From assembly GCF_046630445.1 (NCBI RefSeq), contig NC_092339.1, positions 314,277,501 to 314,341,500 of the forward strand: a stretch of DNA of 64,000 bases, given 5' to 3'. Source of the stretch: Rutidosis leptorrhynchoides (taxonomy: Eukaryota; Streptophyta; Magnoliopsida; Asterales; Asteraceae). A model generated the notes under the pieces. It was not told where the DNA came from, did no database searches, and saw only the letters and a list, made by a program, of their open reading frames with translations. The position numbers were made by a program, and so were the translations under genes. Positions 49,830 through 59,919 of the stretch are shown one piece after another (the first letter of the stretch is position 1; every line of letters starts with the position of its first letter).

Positions 49830-51863
49830 ATGGAGTATAGAGAGCGTGTGAGGAACTACAACAATGAGGGCACGAATAGAGCATCGGAGCGACACAACGG
49901 GAGACTTCAAGATCGGCTAACTAGATTATTCGGAATCCATCTAACATCCTTCATGTTTTTCAACTTTCCGGAGGATTGGGGTGTTCCAAAATTGTGGAAA
50001 GCCTTCAAGGAGTTTGGGGACCTGCGTGATGTGTATTTGGCGGGTAAAAGATTAAGAAATGGGAAGCGATTCGCTTTCGTTAGATTTGGGAATGTTGAAG
50101 ATGTCGACCGACTCCATCGTTCTCTGGGTAATATCTCGTTTGATGGATATGATATCAGAATATTCAAAGCTTGGGAACGACGTGAAGCTCATAATGCCTT
50201 CCAGCAAAATGAGCAAAAACCAGATTTCAAGAACAAGTCCAATACGGGGTTCAACAAAGATGCATACAGAGATGAACGTAACTATAGTGATGTTGCAGGC
50301 AAACATGGTGTGGATCTCAGGGAGAAACTCAATAACAAAGGCGATTTGAGGGAGACCATCTATAAAATTAGGGAAAACAAAAGCTTGCACTCTCTACAGA
50401 ATGTGATTATCCCGAAAAGGGAGTGCAACGGACACCTTCTCAAAAGATCGTTGGTTGGATCGATTAGGGACTGGAGCATTATCCCAAAATTGATTGAGCT
50501 TTGCAATGCAGAAGGGTTCAAGAACTGTGATATCAAATTCCTTGGAGGCATGGAGTTGCTATTCGTTTTTGGGTCTACGGTTGAAGCTGAAAACACATTA
50601 AGAAATAATGATCACATTATTCATAAATGGTGTGAAAATGTTGGTTGGATCGAGATGACACCTTCATCACCTAACCAACTTGTTTGGATCGAAATTGGGG
50701 GGGTTCCTGTTCTTTACTGGAATGAGAACACCTTTAAAACAATTGCAAAAACATGGGGCAAGGTTGTGGATACTGAGAATTGCTCCTTATCCACTGAACA
50801 TCAGAATCTAATATGTGGCAGGGTTCTAATCATCAAACACGAATCTATGGTCATTAGGACTAGGACTAATGTCAAGATGGGTGATACATGGGTATGGTTA
50901 AATATACATGAAAACCCTAAACCTCCGGTTGAACTTGAAGATGTAGCAGAAGAGTCCTTTAACTACAGTCCTGATCCAACAAGAGAATTGGAAGAATCAA
51001 GTGAAGGTGAAGATAGTGAATTCATTGATGACACATTCGATAATGATGAAGGTGATGAATCTGATACCGGAGAATCCGAATCGGACATTGATGAATTTCC
51101 CATTCCTGAAAGTAAAGAGTTTCCGGCCACCGGAAACGGCGGAGTTGATAACGGTCAGAATCATCGGGTGGTAGAAGACAAAGAATCAGATTGCATGGGA
51201 ACAAAGGAGATTTTCCAAGAAAACTTTAATGATTTCGTGTCAGAACAGCTGGGCGGTGATGTCAATTCCAACAACCACGCTCATTCCCCTCCCAACGTTT
51301 CACCTGTATCACATGGGCCAAACTCTTTAAATGACTCATCGTTGGGCTTAACCTCAAAAGGCCCATATACTTCCCCTAAAAACAACATGGAGGAATTGGG
51401 CTCGGATGTTTCTCCATTGGGCCACGTCAATACCCCTACTATTAACTCTAACCCAAACACCCCAGCCCCTTCTCTTAAGTCAAAGCGAATGAAGTCAAAG
51501 CAGGGATTAAATAGAGATTCGAGCAAAGTTAAAGTAGGTGGTTCTACAAAAAATTGCCAGAAGAAAAAAGAGTGTTGTTGGACGGGTATTCGAAGGTGGA
51601 AATCTTCTTCAAGGATGATGAATGTCAAAGCTACGGCGAGGAAGGTGAGGCCAGAAAATCAACCAATTCGATCGAAGTGTTCAGATTGTGCAGGTAACAA
51701 TTTTAATTCGTCTTCGTCTTCGTTAAATTATAGTGAATCGATGGGAAATAATATAAAAGATTCCAAGGCGAATTCGAATTTGGATGGTGGTGTTCCATTG
51801 GGTGTTAAAGAGTATGGTGCTAAATTGGGGTTGAATTGGAGGAAGAAAACCTCTCCTCATTAA
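49830..51863 (+). CDS. ORF1: LINE ORF1, RNA-binding protein with RRM
   Basis: A 677-residue protein that should coat LINE RNA and form the retrotransposition particle. It has an N-terminal RRM at about 38-113, with FMFFNFPEDWGVPKLWKAF (RNP2 side) and GKRFAFVRF (RNP1). A DUF4283-like region lies at about 205-370. The acidic stretch is at about 375-430 and a basic, Lys/Arg-rich C-terminus begins near 550. I see no CCHC knuckle, which many plant ORF1 proteins carry; plant L1 ORF1 proteins with an RRM are known. The start is the first ATG in the frame, 89 bases into the element. Minus-strand frames overlapping it are shadows. Confidence 0.9.
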   Translation: MEYRERVRNYNNEGTNRASERHNGRLQDRLTRLFGIHLTSFMFFNFPEDWGVPKLWKAFKEFGDLRDVYLAGKRLRNGKRFAFVRFGNVEDVDRLHRSLGNISFDGYDIRIFKAWERREAHNAFQQNEQKPDFKNKSNTGFNKDAYRDERNYSDVAGKHGVDLREKLNNKGDLRETIYKIRENKSLHSLQNVIIPKRECNGHLLKRSLVGSIRDWSIIPKLIELCNAEGFKNCDIKFLGGMELLFVFGSTVEAENTLRNNDHIIHKWCENVGWIEMTPSSPNQLVWIEIGGVPVLYWNENTFKTIAKTWGKVVDTENCSLSTEHQNLICGRVLIIKHESMVIRTRTNVKMGDTWVWLNIHENPKPPVELEDVAEESFNYSPDPTRELEESSEGEDSEFIDDTFDNDEGDESDTGESESDIDEFPIPESKEFPATGNGGVDNGQNHRVVEDKESDCMGTKEIFQENFNDFVSEQLGGDVNSNNHAHSPPNVSPVSHGPNSLNDSSLGLTSKGPYTSPKNNMEELGSDVSPLGHVNTPTINSNPNTPAPSLKSKRMKSKQGLNRDSSKVKVGGSTKNCQKKKECCWTGIRRWKSSSRMMNVKATARKVRPENQPIRSKCSDCAGNNFNSSSSSLNYSESMGNNIKDSKANSNLDGGVPLGVKEYGAKLGLNWRKKTSPH

Positions 51864-51902
51864 CCCTTTTGCCTCTACCCTTTCGTCTTTTTTGTATTAA
51901 TT

Positions 51903-54900
51903 ATGAAGATTTTATCATTCAATATTAGAGGGTTCGGGATCGGGTCTAAATTTGATAAAACGGGCTGTATCAAGAAGCTCTTGCGAAAAACAAAACCATC
52001 CTTCTTAGCCTTGCAAGAAACAAAACTTAGGCAAATGAACAGGAGCTGGATTGAATCTGTCTGGGGTTCCTCTGAATGTGATTTTATACAAAAGGAGAAA
52101 GTTGGTAAGTCGGGTGGGCAATTGTTGATATGGGATTCGAGGGTCTTTGAAGCTGAAAGCATAATTTCGTTTGATTGTGTCATCGGGATCAAAGGTATTT
52201 GGAAGGATTCAGGATGTCGGGTTAATGTAGTTAACATCTATGGTCCACATGAGGACCAGAAAAAACAGAAATTGTGGGACGAACTGTCAAAAATAATCCT
52301 TTTACACGACGAAGAATGGGTTCTTTGTGGGGACTTCAACGAGGTACGTGATCAATCCGAAAGACTCAATTGTGATTTTGTGGAATACAGGGCAAAATGG
52401 TTCAACGAGTTCATCACAAATTCGGGACTTCTAGAGATTCCGTTGGGGGGTAGAAACTTCACTAGAGTAAGCGACGATGGTATTAAATTCAGTAAACTTG
52501 ACAGGTTTTTGGTTACCGACAAGTTTTTTCGACTATGGAACGACCTCACTGTAGTCGCCCTTGATAGGGATTCTTCTGATCATTGTCCAATATTATTAAG
52601 TGATGAAGAAAGGAATTTTGGGCCGAAACCGTTCAAAGTATTCGATGTTTGGTTGGATGATGCAGAAGCGGAAGACGTGGTAAGAGATGCCTGGAACGTT
52701 GAGGTGCCAAGTATAAGTAGGAAGGACTGCATATTCAGAAACAAGTTAAAAAACGTAAAAAACGCATTAAAGAAGTGGAGCTGTGAAAAATTCCACCACT
52801 TAGACGAGGAAATTGAGATTGCTAAAAATACTTCCATGAAACTTGAAATCGAAGCTGAAACCCGAGTGCTTGATGATATGGAACGGGTCGTATGGAGGAA
52901 TGCGAGAAAAGAATGGCTTGAAAAAGAAGGTATAAAAACGAGCATTCTCAAACAAAAAGCCCGGATCAAATGGGTGACTGACGGGGACGAGAACTCAAAA
53001 TTCTTTCACTCGGTAATTCGTAGGCGTAACAACACAAATTCCATCCGCGGGTTAACAATCAATGGTACATGGAACGACTCTCCAAGTGATATTAAGGATG
53101 AAGTGTTCAATCATTACAAAAATATTTTTGAAGCTACTGATGTCGAGCGTCCGAGTTTAGAAAATCTTTGTTACCCTTCCATCTCTCCTGATGTGGCAGC
53201 AGCAATTGAAGAAAAATTTGTCGAAAAAGAAATACACGACGCCATTCTCGATTGTGGGAGCACAAAGGCTCCCGGTCCGGACGGGTTCAACCTCAGGTTT
53301 TTTAAAAAATTCTGGAATGTGATCAAGGGTGATTTAATTAATGCTATTAATTGGTTTTGGGACAAAGCTGAATTTTCGAAAGGTTGCAATGCCTCATTCG
53401 TCACGTTGGTGCCTAAGAAAAAAGACCCATTATGCTTAGGGGATTTCAGACCCATTAGCCTAATTGGTAGTTACTACAAAGTAATTGCCAAACTTCTCTC
53501 CAACCGGCTCAGAAAAGTCATTCCTTCTCTTGTCGGGCCCGAGCAAAGTGCGTTCCTTAGAGGACGGTTTATTCTAGATGGCGCACTAATAGTTAATGAA
53601 TGTGTCGACTACCTAAAGAACAACCGGAAAAAAGGCTTAATTTTCAAGGTGGACTTCGAAAAGGCATTCGACTGTCTTAATTGGGAATTCCTTTTGGAGG
53701 TCATGAAGAGTATGGGATTCGGTGACAAATGGAGAAATTGGATCTTTAACTGTCTTAGTTCGGCATCCATCTCCGTTCTCGTAAATGGATCTCCAACTAA
53801 GGAATTCTCCTTGGGTAGAGGCGTCCGTCAAGGGGACCCTCTCTCCCCTTTCTTATTCATACTTGCGGCAGAGGGGTTGAACATTATGGCAAAATCGGCA
53901 ATTGACAACGGGTTGTTTAATGGTCTAAAAGTAGGCAATGACGAGATCACGATTTCACACTTACAATATGCGGACGATACCATATTTCTCGGGGATTGGA
54001 GTCATGCAAATGCGTGTAGTCTCCAAAACTTACTCAAATGTTTTGAACTTGCATCCGGACTAAAAGTAAATTTCCAAAAAAGTTGTCTATTCGGCATTGG
54101 TGTAAGTTCAACCGAGGCGAATTATCTAGCAAACATCTTGGGTTGTAAAGTGGGTCAATTACCGTTTACTTATCTGGGATTACCCATCGGTTCAAAAATG
54201 AGGCGTGTAAAAGATTGGGTCACGGTGATTGATAAATTCAAATCTAAGCTAGATTGTTGGAAAATGAGATCGATGTCATTTGGAGGCCGCGTAACTCTAA
54301 TTAAATCGGTTCTTACAAGTCTTCCCTTGTACTTCTTCTCGCTCTATCGTGCTCCTCGTTGTGTGTTAAATATTCTTGAGAGTGTGAGGAGGAATTTTTT
54401 TTGGGGCGGGATCGACTTCGGGTCTAAAATTAATTGGGTAAAATGGGACGACGTCATCACGTCGTACGGGGAGGGAGGGTTAAATATTGGTTCTCTTCTT
54501 AGTAAAAATCTTGCGTTGCTTGGAAAGTGGTGGTGGAGGTTTAAAACCGAAACCGACGCTCTCTGGGTCAAAGTCATTCGTAGTGTTTATGGCTCGTGTG
54601 GTGGGCTCGAGGCGGGGGCTGATTTCGGTCACTCCTCTCCGCGGTCCACCTGGACTAATATTCTTTTGGCAGGGAAGCAGATCGATGAACTCAATATTAG
54701 CTTCAGCAAGTCCTTCTCGAAAATCTTGGGCGACGGCTCTTCAACATCCTTCTGGCACGACGTGTGGATAGGGGACGACAAATTGTGTAACAGATTTCAA
54801 AGATTATATCGTTTGGAAGTTTCAAAAGATGCTGCGGTTTGTGATCGAATAAGTGTAGAAGGTGATTCAGTCAACCACAATTGGAACTGGATTCGAGTAC

Positions 54901-55592
54901 CCACTGGAAGAACATTCGATGAGTGGCAGGCTGTTTTGGAGCTGACTTCGCGTGTCAAACTGGACCCAAATTCCGAAGACAAATGGGCTTGGTCACTAAA
55001 TTCTGATAATCGTCTGACGGTCAAATCCCTAGCGGCTCTTATCGATGATCAGGTACTAGCGGTTAATAATGTTGCAGGTGAGACTATGCGGAACAGATTG
55101 GTCCCGAAGAAGATCGAAATCTTCACATGGCGGGTTTGCAAAAAAAGAATACCGGTCAAAACCGAGCTTGATAAACGGGGCATCGACCTCCATTCTATTC
55201 GTTGCCCCATATGTGATGAAAGCTTGGAGACGATCGATCATGCACTAATCTTTTGTAAGCAATCCATGGACTTATGGTCTCGAATTTTTCGTTGGTGGGG
55301 GTTTGGCAATTTCTCAAATCTAAGTGGCAATGAAATTCTTCGAGGAAACGGCCCGACGCAATCATCAAGGTACGGGAAATTGATTTGGCAAGCGGTGGAA
55401 TGGGTAACTACTTATCATATTTGGAAGAACAGGAACAACAAGGTATTCAACGACAAAATATGGAACGTTCCGGTTGCTTTCAATGAAATCCAAACCAAAT
55501 CGTTCGAGTGGATCGCCAATAGAGCAAAACCGAAACACAAAATTGAGTGGCTTGATTGGATAAACAACCCAAGCGTCTACCTTAATGTATAA
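51903..55592 (+). CDS. ORF2: LINE ORF2, endonuclease and reverse transcriptase
   Basis: 1229 residues: nicks target DNA and copies LINE RNA onto the nick. The N-terminal APE-type endonuclease spans 1-235, with N7 (FNIRG), E39 (LQETKL), Y113, D144 and N146 (CGDFNEVRD) and the SDH triad at 225-227. The reverse transcriptase spans about 495-760, with KVDFEKAFD (D583), GVRQGDPLSP (640-649) and YADD (689-692). A zf-RVT region lies at about 1076-1130 (CPICDES, DHALIFC). No RNase H domain follows, as in many plant L1s. All catalytic residues are present and the frame is uninterrupted. Confidence 0.95.
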   Translation: MKILSFNIRGFGIGSKFDKTGCIKKLLRKTKPSFLALQETKLRQMNRSWIESVWGSSECDFIQKEKVGKSGGQLLIWDSRVFEAESIISFDCVIGIKGIWKDSGCRVNVVNIYGPHEDQKKQKLWDELSKIILLHDEEWVLCGDFNEVRDQSERLNCDFVEYRAKWFNEFITNSGLLEIPLGGRNFTRVSDDGIKFSKLDRFLVTDKFFRLWNDLTVVALDRDSSDHCPILLSDEERNFGPKPFKVFDVWLDDAEAEDVVRDAWNVEVPSISRKDCIFRNKLKNVKNALKKWSCEKFHHLDEEIEIAKNTSMKLEIEAETRVLDDMERVVWRNARKEWLEKEGIKTSILKQKARIKWVTDGDENSKFFHSVIRRRNNTNSIRGLTINGTWNDSPSDIKDEVFNHYKNIFEATDVERPSLENLCYPSISPDVAAAIEEKFVEKEIHDAILDCGSTKAPGPDGFNLRFFKKFWNVIKGDLINAINWFWDKAEFSKGCNASFVTLVPKKKDPLCLGDFRPISLIGSYYKVIAKLLSNRLRKVIPSLVGPEQSAFLRGRFILDGALIVNECVDYLKNNRKKGLIFKVDFEKAFDCLNWEFLLEVMKSMGFGDKWRNWIFNCLSSASISVLVNGSPTKEFSLGRGVRQGDPLSPFLFILAAEGLNIMAKSAIDNGLFNGLKVGNDEITISHLQYADDTIFLGDWSHANACSLQNLLKCFELASGLKVNFQKSCLFGIGVSSTEANYLANILGCKVGQLPFTYLGLPIGSKMRRVKDWVTVIDKFKSKLDCWKMRSMSFGGRVTLIKSVLTSLPLYFFSLYRAPRCVLNILESVRRNFFWGGIDFGSKINWVKWDDVITSYGEGGLNIGSLLSKNLALLGKWWWRFKTETDALWVKVIRSVYGSCGGLEAGADFGHSSPRSTWTNILLAGKQIDELNISFSKSFSKILGDGSSTSFWHDVWIGDDKLCNRFQRLYRLEVSKDAAVCDRISVEGDSVNHNWNWIRVPTGRTFDEWQAVLELTSRVKLDPNSEDKWAWSLNSDNRLTVKSLAALIDDQVLAVNNVAGETMRNRLVPKKIEIFTWRVCKKRIPVKTELDKRGIDLHSIRCPICDESLETIDHALIFCKQSMDLWSRIFRWWGFGNFSNLSGNEILRGNGPTQSSRYGKLIWQAVEWVTTYHIWKNRNNKVFNDKIWNVPVAFNEIQTKSFEWIANRAKPKHKIEWLDWINNPSVYLNV

Positions 55593-55633
55593 TTAGTTGT
55601 GTTATAGCTTGTATGTAATTCGTATTCGTGCTC

Positions 55634-55686
55634 GGGTTTGCTTCCTTCGCAAACCCTTCGAGTTGTATTCTCTGATGCTTAGCATC
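55634..55686 (+). promoter_or_regulatory. Two 3' UTR hairpins of the LINE
   Basis: GGGTTTGC (55634-55641) pairs perfectly with GCAAACCC (55649-55656) over a 7-base loop. GATGCT (55674-55679) pairs with AGCATC (55681-55686). Their place shortly before the tail suggests a recognition role for the LINE reverse transcriptase, which is inference. Confidence 0.6.
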
Positions 55687-55764
55687 GAACAGTGTAAATG
55701 TCTCGTGATGTTATAATACAAATTTCTTGCTTTTCAAAAAAAAAAAAAAATAAAGTGTGCACAT

Positions 55765-57049
55765 AAGCACTCAATTGGGTTGTGAATCCAACAAAATTTA
55801 ATAAGTACATGTACATGGTACACCAAATGTTGGTGCAACAAATTGTATTTCACTTATATTAGGTTTGATAAGGGTCAAAACATTGATTGTGCATATAAAA
55901 ATTTGTTTAACAATACCTTATAGTTTTCTTGGTCAATCATGGAGGATATGTTGAACATCATGGTATGACCAATGTCCATAGATGTCATCCACTAAATCGT
56001 TCATTCTTATTTAGTACAAACATTAATCAACATAACTATAAAAATTCATGTTAAAGCAATCAGCTAACCCGCGTATACGTTTCTCTAGTCGACAAAACTG
56101 ATGAATATCAATACAATCATACCTTATAAATAATCCGTTATACCCGCATATATGTCTCACAAAGCGCATTGTTATAGATAGTTTTGTGGGGCTGCAAATA
56201 TACAATCATAAGTACCAACTTAAATAACACTCTCATGCCTAAATACTACGTTTTTATTCAATTAATCACTAAAGAGCTAACTTTTTAATACTCATAATGT
56301 AAATAAAATAAAACATTTATAAAAAATAGAAAACTTTCTAAAGGAATTAACCATCCTACTAATAACCATATAAGATGAACAAAAGCCACAAATAGTATGG
56401 ATAAATTACGCAACTTCGATAACATAAAAGCTCACCGATTTAAATCCCTCTTTACACATGAACCTTAACTAATTCCATAAGCCAAAGCAACTATTGTAGG
56501 AAAAAAAATAACAGATATAAAAAGAGTGTACCTAGAATTGATGCTAAAAGTAGCAAGAAGTGGTTTTCTTAAGCATTAAGTAATCGAATCTTACTCGTCT
56601 AAACAAATACTATTTGATCCTAAAAGGAAATAGATATATTCAGATATTAGTAGGCAAAAAATTAACGACTTTGTTTAAGGCAGTAAATAGCACAGTAAAG
56701 TTACCAACAATAAGCATCAGTGCATGTGCATTTTCAATAGCAAACGGCCACCAGTGGACATGTCCATTACATTGTTTTCACTACTTTTAGCAACATTCTC
56801 TTCTCCGTCACATATTATCAATCCAGCAAAAAAAATACGGAGTATTAATCAATACATACATATTTGTTTAAAAAAAAATGCTTGCCTCAAATCAACTTCC
56901 CATGATAGACCCGGATTAAGATACACACAAGTTGTCAACATAATTATTGACACCTGGACTTGTAAACCATTCATAGGAGACCACTCATTACGGACATCAA
57001 CATCCTCTGTAAAGTAAATTTGTTCTGGTAAATGTGTTCAGTAACATAC
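55765..57049. other. AT-rich DNA to the right of the LINE
   Basis: No clear coding signal. If the minus-strand gene described at 58615 is real, this would be mostly intron. Short frames at 56023 and 56724 look accidental. Confidence 0.4.
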
Positions 57050-57174
57050 CCGTTTATAGTTTTGAAATCATCTCTCAACAGATTGGTTTCATCTGAATCT
57101 TCAATTACAACAATTTCATACCCTTCATGAGTCAATTCTGATCTTGAGTCATGCAAATAGTCAGCATAATAATA
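57050..57174 (-). other. Exon-like segment 3 of an unrecognised minus-strand gene
   Basis: 125 bases open in one frame, between an AAATAG acceptor (intron side from 57175) and a GTATGT donor (57049 downward). It encodes an acidic peptide containing YADYLHDSRSEL and EIVVIEDSDETNLL. The sequence looks protein-like rather than random, but I do not recognise the family. Confidence 0.35.
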
Positions 57175-57556
57175 CTATTTTTACCAAATGTGACCCATTA
57201 GCCGTAGTTGATTTGGTGTAACTATTATGTTAAAATTAAGGGCACCAACATATCTACAAAACTAATGTGAAATCGACATAAGTATGTAGTTACTGAACCA
57301 TATTATTATGTATGTATCATAGTCAATCTAACCACCTATTACACAAACCAACATTTTACAAAATGGGTCAAATAAGTTTTACAAAATGGGTCAAAATCTG
57401 AAGTTCATTTTCAATAGTAAGTACTAAAATTAGCTAACTTTATCACTATTTAAGCTATAGACTATGAGAATAAATAGTGGGCATATTATTCCTTACAAGT
57501 ACTGATATGGCAACAAACATGATATGCAAATCAGCATAACAAAGATATAAGATTAC

Positions 57557-57842
57557 CTCATCCGGCTTTGTGGCAATTATTATTGAGTTTGACCATATAC
57601 AAAGCAGCCCAACAAATTTCAAAATCACCATGACAGGATCTTAAAAGCTTCACTGCAAACTTCCTACCTTCAAGAGCAGCAACAAAAATACCATCATATA
57701 CAGAATTATTATTTAGAGGTCCGTGAACATTAAAACCCATCCCTTTGACAGTTTGACCATAAAAAGTCAAACTATCACTAATCCGTAAAAAATGATTAAT
57801 ACAACCAAAATCATCCTTAACCCTTAGGCATGTAATCCTCAT
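57557..57842 (-). other. Exon-like segment 2 of an unrecognised minus-strand gene
   Basis: Open minus frame containing SVYDGIFVAALEGRKFAVKL and FEICWAALYMVKL. It is followed by a GTAATC donor at 57556 downward. In the drawn frame a TGA precedes the donor, so the gene may end here, or the frame or splice site may differ. Family not recognised. Confidence 0.35.
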
Positions 57843-58614
57843 ACTCCATCGATAATATAATCAGATCCTCACCAAGATATCAAAGACCAATAATGACATT
57901 TTGACTCTAAAAAATGTCTACTATTTTGATAAACAGGCACCATTTATCAAACCAAACATGCTCATATGAAACTTTTAACTTATTATCATAGAAATTAACA
58001 GTATAAAAAATTTGACATATGAAAATCAGATTGTTATACCAGATTAGTAGATTAAACATTGGGCACTTTACGCTAATCTCTTTAATCTTTTGACCATTTA
58101 TTATATTAACGGGTCGAATAATACACATTTACATATTAATGAGTCAAAATGACTCCTTTAATCAAAATACACTGAAAACTCATATTTAAAATATCGAAAC
58201 TTGACAATACTTTTGACACGACATAATGAACGTGTACAAAACAACAAATATCCAATTTGACACCACATGACCGAAATGGGTCAGGGGTCCAAATAAACGA
58301 CTATAACACTTTTAATCTTAATATAATATACTTGAGTTTACTGATATATAAGCTTTTAGATTACTGGTTAGTGGTTAGCTAAGGTTATAGTAGTGTACAA
58401 AGTTAGGATTGATGGTTAAGGTCAGTCGTTAATGTGACACTAAAACAAATATTTATAAAGTGTATTAAGTGCAATAAGAACAATCAAAACTATTACATTG
58501 TTGTGGAAGTTATATGACACTAAACATGTAAAACTTGTTTCAAGTTAAGATGACCAGTTCAAAACGATCCTTTTTGACCATACCCATCCCACTCATTCTG
58601 TAATCAATACAAAC

Positions 58615-58832
58615 CAAAGTCCAAAGCGTTCATCCTCTGAAAGTAGCGAGCTTTCAGAAGGCCAGTTGTGCTCATTGTCTAAAAATTTTATCCAATAAGA
58701 AATGTTCTTCCAATAACATTCACATGCTTGCATATACTCCGTAACATTTAGGGGCCCTGTTCCTTTCCATCTTAGATCATCGAATGTGCACATGTAACCA
58801 TATAGCAACAATAGCATTGTGAAGTCAAGAAA
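58615..58832 (-). other. Exon-like segment 1 of an unrecognised minus-strand gene
   Basis: 218 bases open after a CTCTTTGCAG acceptor (intron side from 58833). They encode FLDFTMLLLLYGYMCTF, then LRWKGTGPLNVTEYMQACE and SLLSEDERFGLW, before a possible GTTTGT donor. Upstream on the minus strand are possible untranslated exons, at 59218-59270 and ending at about 59371 (CTACAG before GTATGG). Together with 57557, 57050 and 49560-49647 they suggest a gene of about 10 kb. I cannot name a function. Decayed pseudogene is equally possible. Confidence 0.4.
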
Positions 58833-59217
58833 CTGCAAAGAGACGTCACATTCACATATGCTATAAAATGGCATTAAATATCCAGCAAATAATAATATAG
58901 AAAACTTGCGTAACAAATTTATAAAACCAAATGTATAAACACATAAATCCTTCAGTAAAATATTTCAGCCTTTTTGCTATAAATTGCTAAACATTTTGAT
59001 TTGTATGTCTAAGTGGTGAGTGGTGTAGTGAATTTACACACGTTAAGAGATGATCTAAACTTCTGGCCATATTATAAAACTGTAAATTTGATGATCGTGT
59101 CACGAATCATACCTATTTATTTATAAAAGTAATTCAATAAATAATCAATAACAAAAACATACACGTACTGCCAATACTGGTTAAAATTGAAAAAAGAAAC
59201 GGAAAACCTAAAATACC

Positions 59218-59919
59218 TATTTCGATCAAAACAATTGAATATTTGATTACGACCAAACCGATTACCTGCACGAAAATGTAAATAACAAAAATTGATTATT
59301 ACATCTCAAACAAAACTACAATTCAAAGATGATAAAAACATTTGATTACTATATTAAGATACCATACCTGTAGATCATCGTTGATTTTGAAAGGAACAAA
59401 CTGTTATTTGATGATTCATGATAGCATTTGCTTTTGATTATGTGTACGTCTCGATTTGTTTTGAAGCCCTAATTATTTGATCGTAATCCTATTGCAGCGA
59501 AACCTAAACAAATTATGAACTTCCGCCATTGAAGAATCTGGTGTTATTCTACAAAATTTGTACGATTTTGTAGAGAAAAACGCAACAGATTAATTGATGT
59601 TAACGGCGGAGTTTATTGCATCGGTGGCCGGCCATAATCCCCGATGCTTACGATTTGGGGTACTGGAATTTTAAGAGAGAGAGAGACTTGGTTTCTTCTG
59701 CACAATAAATTAAGCTAACTATTAACGACGAGTTTTAGAAGGACGCGTGTAAATTTATTGTAATTAACTGAAATAATCATGATTAATCAGAGAATTAACA
59801 CGTGGATAATGATTAATAGGGATGATTTGGGGATGACACGTGGTTGTAAGCAGGAACGCTTTATGTGATGTAGGGGATTATTTTATTAGTATTTTATTAT
59901 ATTTGTGTTGTGATCAGTT
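59218..59919 (-). promoter_or_regulatory. Possible 5' UTR and promoter region of the minus-strand gene
   Basis: The minus strand shows acceptor and donor-like borders at 59270, 59218 and 59371. A GA-rich tract lies at 59673-59685. Base composition is less AT-rich than in the surroundings. No TATA box could be chosen with confidence. Confidence 0.25.

Larger units (their letters stand above)
49741..55748 (+). mobile_element. Full-length L1-type LINE with both ORFs open
   Basis: Bounded by a 16 bp target duplication AATAAAGTGTGCACAT (49725-49740 and about 55749-55764; its first two A's merge with the tail). It has an 89 bp 5' UTR, ORF1, a 39 bp gap, ORF2, a 3' UTR with two small hairpins and a 16-base poly(A). 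No stop or shift interrupts either ORF. A non-eroded tail and an exact duplication point to recent insertion. This is the most likely autonomous, currently competent element in the window. Confidence 0.95.
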
